Origin: Pristionchus mayeri
Lineage: Eukaryota; Nematoda; Chromadorea; Rhabditida; Neodiplogasteridae
DNA length: 64,000 nt
Direction of reading: 5' to 3'
Assembly: GCA_036245805.1 (NCBI GenBank)
Contig: BTRK01000003.1
Coordinates: 32,939,215 to 33,003,214, forward strand
The position numbers were made by a program, and so were the translations under genes. The notes beneath the pieces are model-generated. The model did no database searches. It saw nothing but the letters and a program-made list of their open reading frames with translations, and had not been told where the DNA came from. Positions 23,216 to 33,747 of this stretch are shown here, in pieces (the first letter of the stretch is position 1; every line of letters begins with the position of its first letter).

Positions 23216-23419
23216 TGAATAAAGTGGTGCCTGATCATCCAATGCGGATAAAAACTTCCCAAATTCACATTTTTAAAAACCCTAATCAAAGCGTGCATCG
23301 AGCGTTCGAACCACGTATATTTAAAAACATACACGATTCCCAGTATATTCAGAACGTTGAAACAAAATATTGCCGTGTGTATTTTATCTCTAATAAAATA
23401 ATGCTAATTTCTTATGCAG

Positions 23420-23530
23420 CCGTTTACGCGGAGGAAAGGAAAGAGACAAAGAATGGATGCCCGTGACCAAGCTCGGACGTCTCGTCAAGGACATAAAGAT
23501 CACCACCCTCGAGGAGATCTACCCCCAATG
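23420..23530 (+). pseudogene. rps-2: RPS2 exon A, unit 1
   Basis: After a TTATGCAG acceptor the frame reads [19 protein letters not shown] and [16 protein letters not shown], the RPS2 segment before exon B. A donor-like GTTAGT follows at 23531. Because unit 2 begins 136 bp later, this exon stands upstream of unit-2 exons B (24261) and C (24504), so the normal order A-B-C exists only across the unit junction. The residues expected between A and B (LFSLPIK in the family) are missing and the phase does not match. Confidence 0.8.
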
Positions 23531-24260
23531 GTTAGTTACTTTCGCTGATATGAAAACGCATACTTTTCCCTTGTACCAGTCTTGTAGGGGTTGGAGTACC
23601 AGTTATAAATGCAGCAATTGGGAGAGAGTGATTGAAGGAGTACACTTGTCCCCTCCCTTTCCCCACGACAATCGCAGCAGAGTTACCATGTATTTTCATT
23701 TTAAATCTTACAAACTGGCGCCCATAGCTCACAACTAGGTTATTAATTAATTATATTATGCAAACAATATTTATATATATTTATAAATATTAAATTTTCA
23801 AGTTAAAAAAATTCACAACTCGAAATATGTCTTTCGATTATCGATTTTATCCTAATTGTTTGGACTGATTTTCTTTATAGATTTCGACCACATGAATTTA
23901 TTCTCCTAATTTTTGTGGTTCGAAAATGGTGCTGTGCGCAATATAATATGAAAAATGAAGAAAAATATACGAAGCACCTTGATTTGAAGAAATTTTTTCA
24001 CATTTTTTTCATTTTTTCAAGATTTTTTTAAAAACTTGCTAAAGTTACTTTCACACTATATAAACAAGTTTGTCTTCTTACTCATAACATTTTGGGATTA
24101 GATTTTGGAATGTTTAAACGTATGCTATTTGCGAATAGGAACCATTTTTAGTTCAAATAACTAGCATGACCCGATAAACCGTAGAAACAAGTATATAATA
24201 TTTTGGTTTTTGGTGATTTATTCTTTCGAGTGACCATTATCAGTTTCTCCAACACTTCAG

Positions 24261-24600
24261 GAGTTCGAGATCATCGACTACCTCTGCTCCAAACTGAAGG
24301 ATGAGGCTCTCAAGAACATTCTCGTCCAGAAGCAGACCAGGTTTGTAATGTTGTGGATCGGTTAAAACTTTTGTCTCACTTAGGCCTACAAATCGCAGAA
24401 ATAGGCAAACTGTGTACAAGGTCGTTTGTTGTACTCGTGTACTTCGATCATACCGACATGGTCGAAATGTTTTTGGCAATTGTGATATTGCAGAGCCAGG
24501 CAGCGCATCCGCGTCAAGACCTTCGTCGCTATCGGAGACTACAACAGTCACCTCGGACTCGGAGTGAAGTGCTCCAAGGAAGTCGCCACCGCCATCTGTG
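24261..24600 (+). pseudogene. rps-2: RPS2 exons B and C, unit 2
   Basis: Identical to 22672-23011: exon B 24261-24340, exon C 24504-24600. With exon A of unit 1 (23420-23530) they form the only properly ordered RPS2 exon set, though the A-B phase mismatch remains. No later RPS2 exons follow. Confidence 0.8.
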
Positions 24601-25008
24601 GTGAGTGGGGACTCGGTACCAAGTCGATGCCATACCAATCCTGGGCACTGGTATAGATACCTGCCCTGCCTCTGGAGAGTAGCTTTTACGGACTGGTCCA
24701 GGCTTCTATACCAGTGCCCCAATCCTGGTCCGGTAGCATGTGGTACCAAGTCGGTACTAGTGGAAAAAACACGGTACCTGGCCGGTACCACGCTGCACCA
24801 GGAATGAATAAAGTGGTGCCTGATCATCCAATGCGGATAAAAACTTCCCAAATTCACATTTTTAAAAACCCTAATCAAAGCGTGCATCGAGCGTTCGAAC
24901 CACGTATATTTAAAAACATACACGATTCCCAGTATATTCAGAACGTTGAAACAAAATATTGCCGTGTGTATTTTATCTCTAATAAAATAATGCTAATTTC
25001 TTATGCAG

Positions 25009-25119
25009 CCGTTTACGCGGAGGAAAGGAAAGAGACAAAGAATGGATGCCCGTGACCAAGCTCGGACGTCTCGTCAAGGACATAAAGATCACCACCCTCG
25101 AGGAGATCTACCCCCAATG
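25009..25119 (+). pseudogene. rps-2: RPS2 exon A, unit 2
   Basis: Identical to 23420-23530. It has no RPS2 exon downstream, so it is orphaned. Confidence 0.8.
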
Positions 25120-25453
25120 GTTAGTTACTTTCGCTGATATGAAAACGCATACTTTTCCCTTGTACCAGTCTTGTAGGGGTTGGAGTACCAGTTATAAATG
25201 CAGCAATTGGGAGAGAGTGATTGAAGGAGTACACTTGTCCCCTCCCTTTCCCCACTTTCTTTTGGGTCTCAATGGTCACTACAGCATTGCATTCGACATT
25301 GAGACAGTGATAGGTGACATACTTCCCTCCATGCACTTCCCTCTTTCCTCATATCGATCAGACTCGGGTCGAGTACCGCCCCGCACTCTTCACAGCGCTT
25401 TAGTAGCCGCTTGAGGCAATCATCTTCTATTACGGCGTATCGACCCAACTCTT

Positions 25454-25675
25454 TTACGCCCTCTTCTTCCTCCTCCATTTCCTCATCCTCTCCCCCTTGG
25501 TTAGAATCTTGAGAATATCGATACTCCGAGTGCTATAACTAGTGACTGGTAAATTTACCCCGATTGTTGCAGTGGAGCGTTCACTTTTGAACCTCTTCGG
25601 AATAACCTCATCCATTTGATTCCAGGATCCAACTTCGTCGGGATCGTCGTCGACTTCGAGGGGGGAGGAAGCCAT
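25454..25675 (-). CDS. Putative gene start MASSPLEVDDD, unknown function
   Basis: The minus strand reads MASSPLEVDDDPDEVGSWNQ, then MDEVIPKRFKSERS and on for 73 codons. The acidic, hydrophilic N-terminus is plausible for a soluble or nuclear protein. The first eight bases (ATGGCTTC) belong to the palindrome arm and the rest does not. The same upstream region in the other arm leads into a different frame (MASTTE, 33748). I recognise no domain, and splice sites for later exons are not certain. Confidence 0.35.
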   Translation of the reverse strand: MASSPLEVDDDPDEVGSWNQMDEVIPKRFKSERSTATIGVNLPVTSYSTRSIDILKILTKGERMRKWRRKKRA

Positions 25676-26283
25676 TCTGGCACCTTTTGATTTTTAGATT
25701 TCATCAATTGTTTAGTAATGTGTTCTTAGTTTTCCCAATATTTATTGTTCAAGATTTTCTTGTGAAAAATGTATGTAAAATGTTATCATTGCCTATGTTC
25801 TCTTTGAATTCTGAATAATATACTTTCCACTTACCTCTGTGTGAGATCCATTTTGAGAAAGAGAGCGGGAGCGACGATCCGAACCTAGCCCTGCCTGGAA
25901 CGGGCATCTGCTCCATTATCAGTGGATTTAGTACGTCTAATTGAGCATTGCAGGTCGATTATTCTACGGTACCACTATCAATTAATTGATTATTGATGTC
26001 TGGCATATTGTTTTGCTGCAGTAGATCGTAGTTATGCGCCTTCCATTTGATGTTCATTCATGAATTCCAGTTAGGCTGCAGCTAAACTCACTTGTCTTCC
26101 ACGGAATTGACGGTTTGGTTGTTGTTGGGCAGCGAAACGAGACGGCGGAACGAGGTCGGCTGGTCGAGTAGTGCGCAATGGTACAGTTGGGATGGATACG
26201 GGGCGGGCAACGACAATTTGGTGCTGAAGCAATGCGCATGCGTATTCGTCACACGTGCAGAAGCGGTTCATGACAGAATAAAT

Positions 26284-26526
26284 CTAATTGATAGAACCCA
26301 CGTCCTTGGGCAGTTCGTCGGTGGCTGAAGAGAAGTTCCTCAAACACCACCTAGGCTCTTTCACCGAAGAGTATGTACCCATTAGACGCGCAGTCCCATA
26401 ATCATCTAAGCCCTGCCTCAGTAGCCACTCTCTTTGAAGCAACGGTCTCGACCGTGGAGGGAAGTTCTTTGTTTGCGCCGTCTCCTCCCCACAGAGAAAG
26501 CACCTTTTCTTCCTAATGCTGGTCAT
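26284..26526 (-). CDS. THAP-like zinc-finger frame, IR1 left copy
   Basis: Identical to the frame at 32897-33139, in mirror orientation. See that entry. Confidence 0.35.
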   Translation of the reverse strand: MTSIRKKRCFLCGEETAQTKNFPPRSRPLLQREWLLRQGLDDYGTARLMGTYSSVKEPRWCLRNFSSATDELPKDVGSIN

Positions 26527-26836
26527 GCTGAATTGTTTCTTGACCAGTATATTCAAACGAAAATGACAAAAGAGTAAAATGAAGACAAAAACAAAACACA
26601 AAAAAAGATCGATTACACCCACAATACAGTACTAGAATCGTGGTGCGCTTCACGCGTGCAAATTCTCGGTCTGTATTTTCAACCCGAGCTTTATTCCCGG
26701 CTCCGGTCTTAACCTTTGAGGTTCATTTTTAGCTTAATGACTAATTTTTATTTTTTTATTTTTTTGGCAAAGATGATCGGAAAGGTGATAACTTTCATCT
26801 GAGCGGCAATGTTCTAAGAGTGCCAGGTCCCTTTAA

Positions 26837-27047
26837 GGGATGAAATAGTGAACGTTCTAGCTAGCAAAAACGGCGATACATTTGATCCTTCCCAGTGATC
26901 TACCCCCTCGTCTCTGTCTCGTGACCTCTTCCCATCTTCCCTCCCCCTCGCCTTCCTTGCCCTCTGGTTGTATGCACTCTCTCCTCTAACCCTTCTCTCT
27001 CGTACACTCTCTAGCAGTGCCTGCTAGAACGTTCACTATTTCATCCC
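26837..27047. mobile_element. MITE B, 211 bp, TTAA target site (IR1 left copy)
   Basis: Mirror of 32376-32586, with TTAA at 26833-26836 and 27048-27051. Confidence 0.9.
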
Positions 27048-27734
27048 TTAAATCTTACCGCGACCTTTTTTCGCAGATTTAAAGACATTTGTGGATTACT
27101 CTCTTCACTGCGGCCAGATTGGTGCTAGTCTCTCCGGGTGCAATTAAAGAGTTCAAAAGTTAGTTTGAATTAATGCAATAATTAATGCAAAATGAAATAC
27201 GCAGGCGTGATCGCCATTCAATTCTACCCCGACTTCATTTTCGCTTAATTTTAGCTATCTCTGGAAGCCACTTATTCGAAAAGGTCATATTTCGACGTCA
27301 AGCCATCTTAAGCCAACGGCTAATTTCTGAGCAAACTGAGTATGCCTATCGTCATCAGCGTGTCAGATAAACCCAAAACCCAGAGTTTCAAGGATTTGAC
27401 TTTTTTGGCCGATGCCAAGAATTGTCCGATTCTTACGAAAAGGGCTCATATCACTGGCCGTTTTGTGCAGTCTTTTTATCAGTGCTACTGTGTTGGAGGG
27501 ATAATCGATCTCATTTCGAACTTGTTCAAAACGGTCATCGTCAGGAACGAATTCGTGCTCACTAGGTGAGCTGAGGTTTCGGGTTGATTATCTACCTCAG
27601 GATAACACGAATGTAGTTCACCTGACATTCGATTTCGAATCACCAAACTAACAAAATTATTTTGATTGGCGTTTGCTTTAGTCTACTAGATATTTCGAAT
27701 TTTCGGATAACTTTATGAGATACTGTCTGAGTGA

Positions 27735-28097
27735 ATGAACATATTTGTGCATAGGCTTGGCAAAGTTGAACAAATGGATTTCGTCCGAAATGTGCATACG
27801 TGTAGTTCGCAATATTCAAGTTCATTTCGATGCATATTAGGTATTCAATTTTGCTCTGTTTTAGGCCAGCGCTATCCTATAGGAGGGTCCGTGGAATTAG
27901 AAGTGAAGGAAGCGGTTTCTATGTACACAGATTGTGAAACGACAAATGGCATTCTATTGTTTTTGCCGCATTTCCACTTGCGAGGCAAATCGGACGTGCA
28001 AGGAAAATTGAGAGATGCAGATTCTCATATCCGACTCAAATGGCAAAATATTACCTATATACAAAATACTTTATCTAAGTCAGAAGCACATTGCTGA
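27735..28097 (+). repeat. Best-preserved YGxNET module copy (120-codon frame), IR1 left
   Basis: The frame includes LGQRYPIGGSVELEVKEAV, then SMYTDCETTNGILLFLPH and FHLRGKSDVQG. Related, broken versions are at 6690, 6115, 7540, 51925 and 62140. Module-order neighbours follow: a GCACCCTCGTG block at 28268 and VKREIW at 28454. No known domain is recognised. A mirror copy is at 31326-31688 (-). Confidence 0.45.
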
Positions 28098-28453
28098 ATC
28101 ACATTTGCCCTATTAGTGACTATTCATTAGAGTACCAATGAGTCCTTAACATACATGCGTATTGCTAAATGTTTCAGTCTTGCTTGTAGCTGTGATGATC
28201 GACCACTAGCAAGTGATTCGATTCGCTGTGAACATCGATCATGGATTGGCCTGCTTCCACTCACTCTGCACCCTCGTGGTGAGATGAGTCCTTGTTTTTC
28301 TAATCAAAAAGGATTTTCGATAAAATCTACCTTAATTTGATATGCGTATGCACTTGATTTGGAATGCGTTTTCTAAAATTATGCTGATTTTTTGTCGATC
28401 ATTACATGTAACATAATGAATGTCAATTCCGGAGTCGACGACTTGTTAAAGTA

Positions 28454-28720
28454 GTGAAACGCGAAATATGGAGGGTGGAAATTTTTTCGATTCTTGTCCA
28501 TCTCAGAGGTCAATCCCATTCTCGATTGCAGTTCCTTCCTCTCTTCGAACGACGAGGAATTGGCGGCGAAGATCTAGATAGCGACAAGTTTCATCTTCCA
28601 GTAGGTGGGAAGGGCATACTCAATACGGTGGATAAGTACTGGAAGGGATCAGTGGGAAGGAACGATGGGATAAGACGTAAAGATGAAATTTCAGTGTGTT
28701 CTATCAGAGAACACTTGTAG
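28454..28720 (+). repeat. VKREIWxVE / FLPLxxRRG module (88-codon frame), IR1 left
   Basis: The frame reads MKREIWRVEIFSILVHLRG, then LQFLPLFERRGIGGEDLD and VGGKGILNTVDKYW. At 59338 the start is VKREIWWVEYLS. In IR0 (minus strand, about 14400-14200) the second half reads FLPLIGRRGSG and EDLDG. Conservation at amino-acid level between diverged copies suggests a once-coding multi-copy sequence. A mirror is at 30703-30969 (-). Confidence 0.45.
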
Positions 28721-29412
28721 ATCTTTGTATTGCGAACACATTGGAAAGAATACGCACGCTGTAGGTCAAAAACTGGACGACATACAGCCTTCCAAATTGG
28801 TAGGTCAAACCATGCAAATTTGCAGTAAACTAAGTTGATAGGCGTGTTCGCCGTCATCACTTTGGTCAGTCGTTCTGATTTCAGCGAAATCCATGGCCCA
28901 AAATATTTTTCTGTAGCATCGGTTCTTGCATTTTTACAGGAGATCCGTGATAAGGGGGTCGGAAATAATAATTGATTCATTCGATTATGGAGTGTATTGT
29001 TTGCTGTTGAATGTAATCGTATCGGAATATCATGATCGTGCAACTTCATAGTGCATGCGAACAATGGTTTCCCCACCCCTGTGAAATACATGGGTTTCCA
29101 ACAATGCGCTTTTGATTGTTTTAATGCAAATGCCAGTAGTATCTATGGAAAATGCGTGATTCTAACCTAATATGCAGAGAAAATCACTGATATAAGTCTA
29201 TTCGCACTGTTCGCATTTTGGTCACTGCACAACGCATAATTGGGATTCTTATCAGACATAATTGGAATTCTTATCAGTATTCCGATTATCGGCGAACATC
29301 GGCAATGGAATCTCCTGTCTGCAGTGCGGTGCACTCACTCGAACTGCTCGTGCTGATCTGACCACTTGTTTTATAAAAGTTTATGAGTGACTATCTGAGA
29401 GAACCGAGCAAT

Positions 29413-30010
29413 TTCACCTATATGCCGTACATCGAAAAATAAAGTACTTATTTTAAGATCTCCCTAGGGTTAGCTTTTCACGTAGAGTTCGAAAATCAAC
29501 CTTAGAAAGCCGTATCTCTGGCCCCTGATTTTATGTGGCGCGCGTCAACACTGAGGTCGGTTTTTGTATCTTTTGAACGGCTTATGCAAACACCTTACAT
29601 ATATAGTAATTCTGAAAGAGCTCGACGAGATAAGCATTTTTACCGTTAGAAGTGAAACGCTAGCTCACCTGGGAAAAAATGTTACATGCCAGACGTACCT
29701 TTCAATATCTTCATTAAATTCCTCGTGAAAAGTTATCCCTGTATGCAAATTTTCGCGCCATAAAAGCCGCATACGAGGGGTCTGCCAAATAGAGGAATAG
29801 GGAACAATTGTTAGGAATTTCAGGTTTTTCCTGTCTATCGTTTCCATTTTCACTATTTCGAATCAGAGATCACGAAAAAATAAGTTTCAACATTGGAGAA
29901 TGTGAATTATCATCGGAAAATCCGTGTTTGAATCGTTCGAAAAATATCGGATTTCGAATTCTCGATTTTGCTCAAAACAATCAAAAGCGCATTAAAACAA
30001 TCAAAAGCGC
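29413..30010. other. IR1 spacer
   Basis: A non-palindromic 598-bp stretch between the arms. Its right end carries two direct copies of AAAACAATCAAAAGCGCATT (29974-30013). The same motif occurs inside the right arm at 30300-30320 and inverted in the left arm. Part of 29440-29600 (ACGTAGA..TCGAAAATC, CTTAG.AAGCCGT) resembles 7040-7160, another dispersed repeat. Confidence 0.7.
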
Positions 30011-32375
30011 ATTGCTCGGTTCTCTCAGATAGTCACTCATAAACTTTTATAAAACAAGTGGTCAGATCAGCACGAGCAGTTCGAGTGAGTGCACCGCACT
30101 GCAGACAGGAGATTCCATTGCCGATGTTCGCCGATAATCGGAATACTGATAAGAATTCCAATTATGTCTGATAAGAATCCCAATTATGCGTTGTGCAGTG
30201 ACCAAAATGCGAACAGTGCGAATAGACTTATATCAGTGATTTTCTCTGCATATTAGGTTAGAATCACGCATTTTCCATAGATACTACTGGCATTTGCATT
30301 AAAACAATCAAAAGCGCATTGTTGGAAACCCATGTATTTCACAGGGGTGGGGAAACCATTGTTCGCATGCACTATGAAGTTGCACGATCATGATATTCCG
30401 ATACGATTACATTCAACAGCAAACAATACACTCCATAGTCGAATGAATCAATTATTATTTCCGACCCCCTTATCACGGATCTCCTGTAAAAATGCAAGAA
30501 CCGATGCTACAGAAAAATATTTTGGGCCATGGATTTCGCTGAAATCAGAACGACTGACCAAAGTGATGACGGCGAACACGCCTATCAACTTAGTTTACTG
30601 CAAATTTGCATGGTTTGACCTACCAATTTGGAAGGCTGTATGTCGTCCAGTTTTTGACCTACAGCGTGCGTATTCTTTCCAATGTGTTCGCAATACAAAG
30701 ATCTACAAGTGTTCTCTGATAGAACACACTGAAATTTCATCTTTACGTCTTATCCCATCGTTCCTTCCCACTGATCCCTTCCAGTACTTATCCACCGTAT
30801 TGAGTATGCCCTTCCCACCTACTGGAAGATGAAACTTGTCGCTATCTAGATCTTCGCCGCCAATTCCTCGTCGTTCGAAGAGAGGAAGGAACTGCAATCG
30901 AGAATGGGATTGACCTCTGAGATGGACAAGAATCGAAAAAATTTCCACCCTCCATATTTCGCGTTTCACTACTTTAACAAGTCGTCGACTCCGGAATTGA
31001 CATTCATTATGTTACATGTAATGATCGACAAAAAATCAGCATAATTTTAGAAAACGCATTCCAAATCAAGTGCATACGCATATCAAATTAAGGTAGATTT
31101 TATCGAAAATCCTTTTTGATTAGAAAAACAAGGACTCATCTCACCACGAGGGTGCAGAGTGAGTGGAAGCAGGCCAATCCATGATCGATGTTCACAGCGA
31201 ATCGAATCACTTGCTAGTGGTCGATCATCACAGCTACAAGCAAGACTGAAACATTTAGCAATACGCATGTATGTTAAGGACTCATTGGTACTCTAATGAA
31301 TAGTCACTAATAGGGCAAATGTGATTCAGCAATGTGCTTCTGACTTAGATAAAGTATTTTGTATATAGGTAATATTTTGCCATTTGAGTCGGATATGAGA
31401 ATCTGCATCTCTCAATTTTCCTTGCACGTCCGATTTGCCTCGCAAGTGGAAATGCGGCAAAAACAATAGAATGCCATTTGTCGTTTCACAATCTGTGTAC
31501 ATAGAAACCGCTTCCTTCACTTCTAATTCCACGGACCCTCCTATAGGATAGCGCTGGCCTAAAACAGAGCAAAATTGAATACCTAATATGCATCGAAATG
31601 AACTTGAATATTGCGAACTACACGTATGCACATTTCGGACGAAATCCATTTGTTCAACTTTGCCAAGCCTATGCACAAATATGTTCATTCACTCAGACAG
31701 TATCTCATAAAGTTATCCGAAAATTCGAAATATCTAGTAGACTAAAGCAAACGCCAATCAAAATAATTTTGTTAGTTTGGTGATTCGAAATCGAATGTCA
31801 GGTGAACTACATTCGTGTTATCCTGATGTAGATAATCAACCCGAAACCTCAGCTCACCTAGTGAGCACGAATTCGTTCCTGACGATGACCGTTTTGAACA
31901 AGTTCGAAATGAGATCGATTATCCCTCCAACACAGTAGCACTGATAAAAAGACTGCACAAAACGGCCAGTGATATGAGCCCTTTTCGTAAGAATCGGACA
32001 ATTCTTGGCATCGGCCAAAAAAGTCAAATCCTTGAAACTCTGGGTTTTGGGTTTATCTGACACGCTGATGACGATAGGCATACTCAGTTTGCTCAGAAAT
32101 TAGCCGTTGGCTTAAGATGGCTTGACGTCGAAATATGACCTTTTCGAATAAGTGGCTTCCAGAGATAGCTAAAATTAAGCGAAAATGAAGTCGGGGCAGA
32201 ATTGAATGGCGATCACGCCTGCGTATTTCATTTTGCATTAATTATTGCATTAATTCAAACTAACTTTTGAACTCTTTAATTGCACCCGGAGAGACTAGCA
32301 CCAATCTGGCCGCAGTGAAGAGAGTAATCCACAAATGTCTTTAAATCTGCGAAAAAAGGTCGCGGTAAGATTTAA

Positions 32376-32586
32376 GGGATGAAATAGTGAACGTTCTAGC
32401 AGGCACTGCTAGAGAGTGTACGAGAGAGAAGGGTTAGAGGAGAGAGTGCATACAACCAGAGGGCAAGGAAGGCGAGGGGGAGGGAAGATGGGAAGAGGTC
32501 ACGAGACAGAGACGAGGGGGTAGATCACTGGGAAGGATCAAATGTATCGCCGTTTTTGCTAGCTAGAACGTTCACTATTTCATCCC
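32376..32586. mobile_element. MITE B, 211 bp, TTAA target site
   Basis: The ends GGGATGAAATAGTGAACG and its inverse CGTTCACTATTTCATCCC, with CTAGC beyond them, form inverted repeats of about 25 bp. TTAA flanks both (32372-32375 and 32587-32590). At the homologous site 20271 the sequence reads GATTTAAAGGGACCTGG with one TTAA, so the empty site is visible in the window. The interior is purine-rich and non-coding. Confidence 0.9.
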
Positions 32587-32896
32587 TTAAAGGGACCTGG
32601 CACTCTTAGAACATTGCCGCTCAGATGAAAGTTATCACCTTTCCGATCATCTTTGCCAAAAAAATAAAAAAATAAAAATTAGTCATTAAGCTAAAAATGA
32701 ACCTCAAAGGTTAAGACCGGAGCCGGGAATAAAGCTCGGGTTGAAAATACAGACCGAGAATTTGCACGCGTGAAGCGCACCACGATTCTAGTACTGTATT
32801 GTGGGTGTAATCGATCTTTTTTTGTGTTTTGTTTTTGTCTTCATTTTACTCTTTTGTCATTTTCGTTTGAATATACTGGTCAAGAAACAATTCAGC

Positions 32897-33139
32897 ATGA
32901 CCAGCATTAGGAAGAAAAGGTGCTTTCTCTGTGGGGAGGAGACGGCGCAAACAAAGAACTTCCCTCCACGGTCGAGACCGTTGCTTCAAAGAGAGTGGCT
33001 ACTGAGGCAGGGCTTAGATGATTATGGGACTGCGCGTCTAATGGGTACATACTCTTCGGTGAAAGAGCCTAGGTGGTGTTTGAGGAACTTCTCTTCAGCC
33101 ACCGACGAACTGCCCAAGGACGTGGGTTCTATCAATTAG
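32897..33139 (+). CDS. Small protein with a degenerate THAP-like zinc finger
   Basis: From the ATG after CAATTCAG (a possible trans-splice acceptor) the frame encodes 80 residues: MTSIRKKRCFLCGEETAQTK, then NFPPRSRPLLQREWLLRQGL and EPRWCLRNFS. The CxxC pair, an FPP followed by EWLL, and a third Cys 48 residues on (WCLRNF) follow the THAP C2CH layout, but the usual final His is Asn. THAP domains bind DNA and are common in nematodes and in P-element-type transposases. A proline/arginine-rich frame follows (33152-33352) and may be a later exon. The identity is tentative. Confidence 0.4.
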   Translation: MTSIRKKRCFLCGEETAQTKNFPPRSRPLLQREWLLRQGLDDYGTARLMGTYSSVKEPRWCLRNFSSATDELPKDVGSIN

Positions 33140-33747
33140 ATTTATTCTGTCATGAACCGCTTCTGCACGTGTGACGAATACGCATGCGCATTGCTTCAGC
33201 ACCAAATTGTCGTTGCCCGCCCCGTATCCATCCCAACTGTACCATTGCGCACTACTCGACCAGCCGACCTCGTTCCGCCGTCTCGTTTCGCTGCCCAACA
33301 ACAACCAAACCGTCAATTCCGTGGAAGACAAGTGAGTTTAGCTGCAGCCTAACTGGAATTCATGAATGAACATCAAATGGAAGGCGCATAACTACGATCT
33401 ACTGCAGCAAAACAATATGCCAGACATCAATAATCAATTAATTGATAGTGGTACCGTAGAATAATCGACCTGCAATGCTCAATTAGACGTACTAAATCCA
33501 CTGATAATGGAGCAGATGCCCGTTCCAGGCAGGGCTAGGTTCGGATCGTCGCTCCCGCTCTCTTTCTCAAAATGGATCTCACACAGAGGTAAGTGGAAAG
33601 TATATTATTCAGAATTCAAAGAGAACATAGGCAATGATAACATTTTACATACATTTTTCACAAGAAAATCTTGAACAATAAATATTGGGAAAACTAAGAA
33701 CACATTACTAAACAATTGATGAAATCTAAAAATCAAAAGGTGCCAGA

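Larger units (their letters stand above)
22078..23666 (+). repeat. 1,589-bp tandem duplication, unit 1
   Basis: The unit starts at ACAATCGCAGCAGAGTTACC and ends at CCCTCCCTTTCCCCAC. Unit 2 follows directly at 23667-25255. All long frames in the two are identical, so the copies are very recent, homogenised, or an assembly duplicate. Both carry the same RPS2-like exons. Confidence 0.95.
23667..25255 (+). repeat. 1,589-bp tandem duplication, unit 2
   Basis: Exact-looking copy of 22078-23666. After the shared end CCCCAC the sequence continues uniquely at 25256. Confidence 0.95.
25668..29412 (+). repeat. Palindrome IR1, left arm (3,745 bp)
   Basis: Inverse of 30011-33755. Paired coordinates sum to 59423 throughout, so there are no net indels. 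I noticed only isolated differences: N versus S in the 166-codon frame at 28591 versus 30332, and TACCTC at 27592 versus TACATC in the mirror. The spacer is 598 bp. The arms contain a THAP-like frame, MITE B, an R6 copy and the YGxNET/VKREIW modules. Confidence 0.97.

Noticed and set aside
22651..23334. 227-codon minus-strand frame, repeated at 24240-24923
   Set aside because: It is antisense to the RPS2-like exons and crosses their splice sites and a foldback. It has no recognisable domain.
28591..29091. 166-codon minus-strand frame, mirrored at 30332-30832
   Set aside because: It overlaps the VKREIW module on the other strand and shows no family motif or start context. Its presence in both arms only reflects the palindrome.
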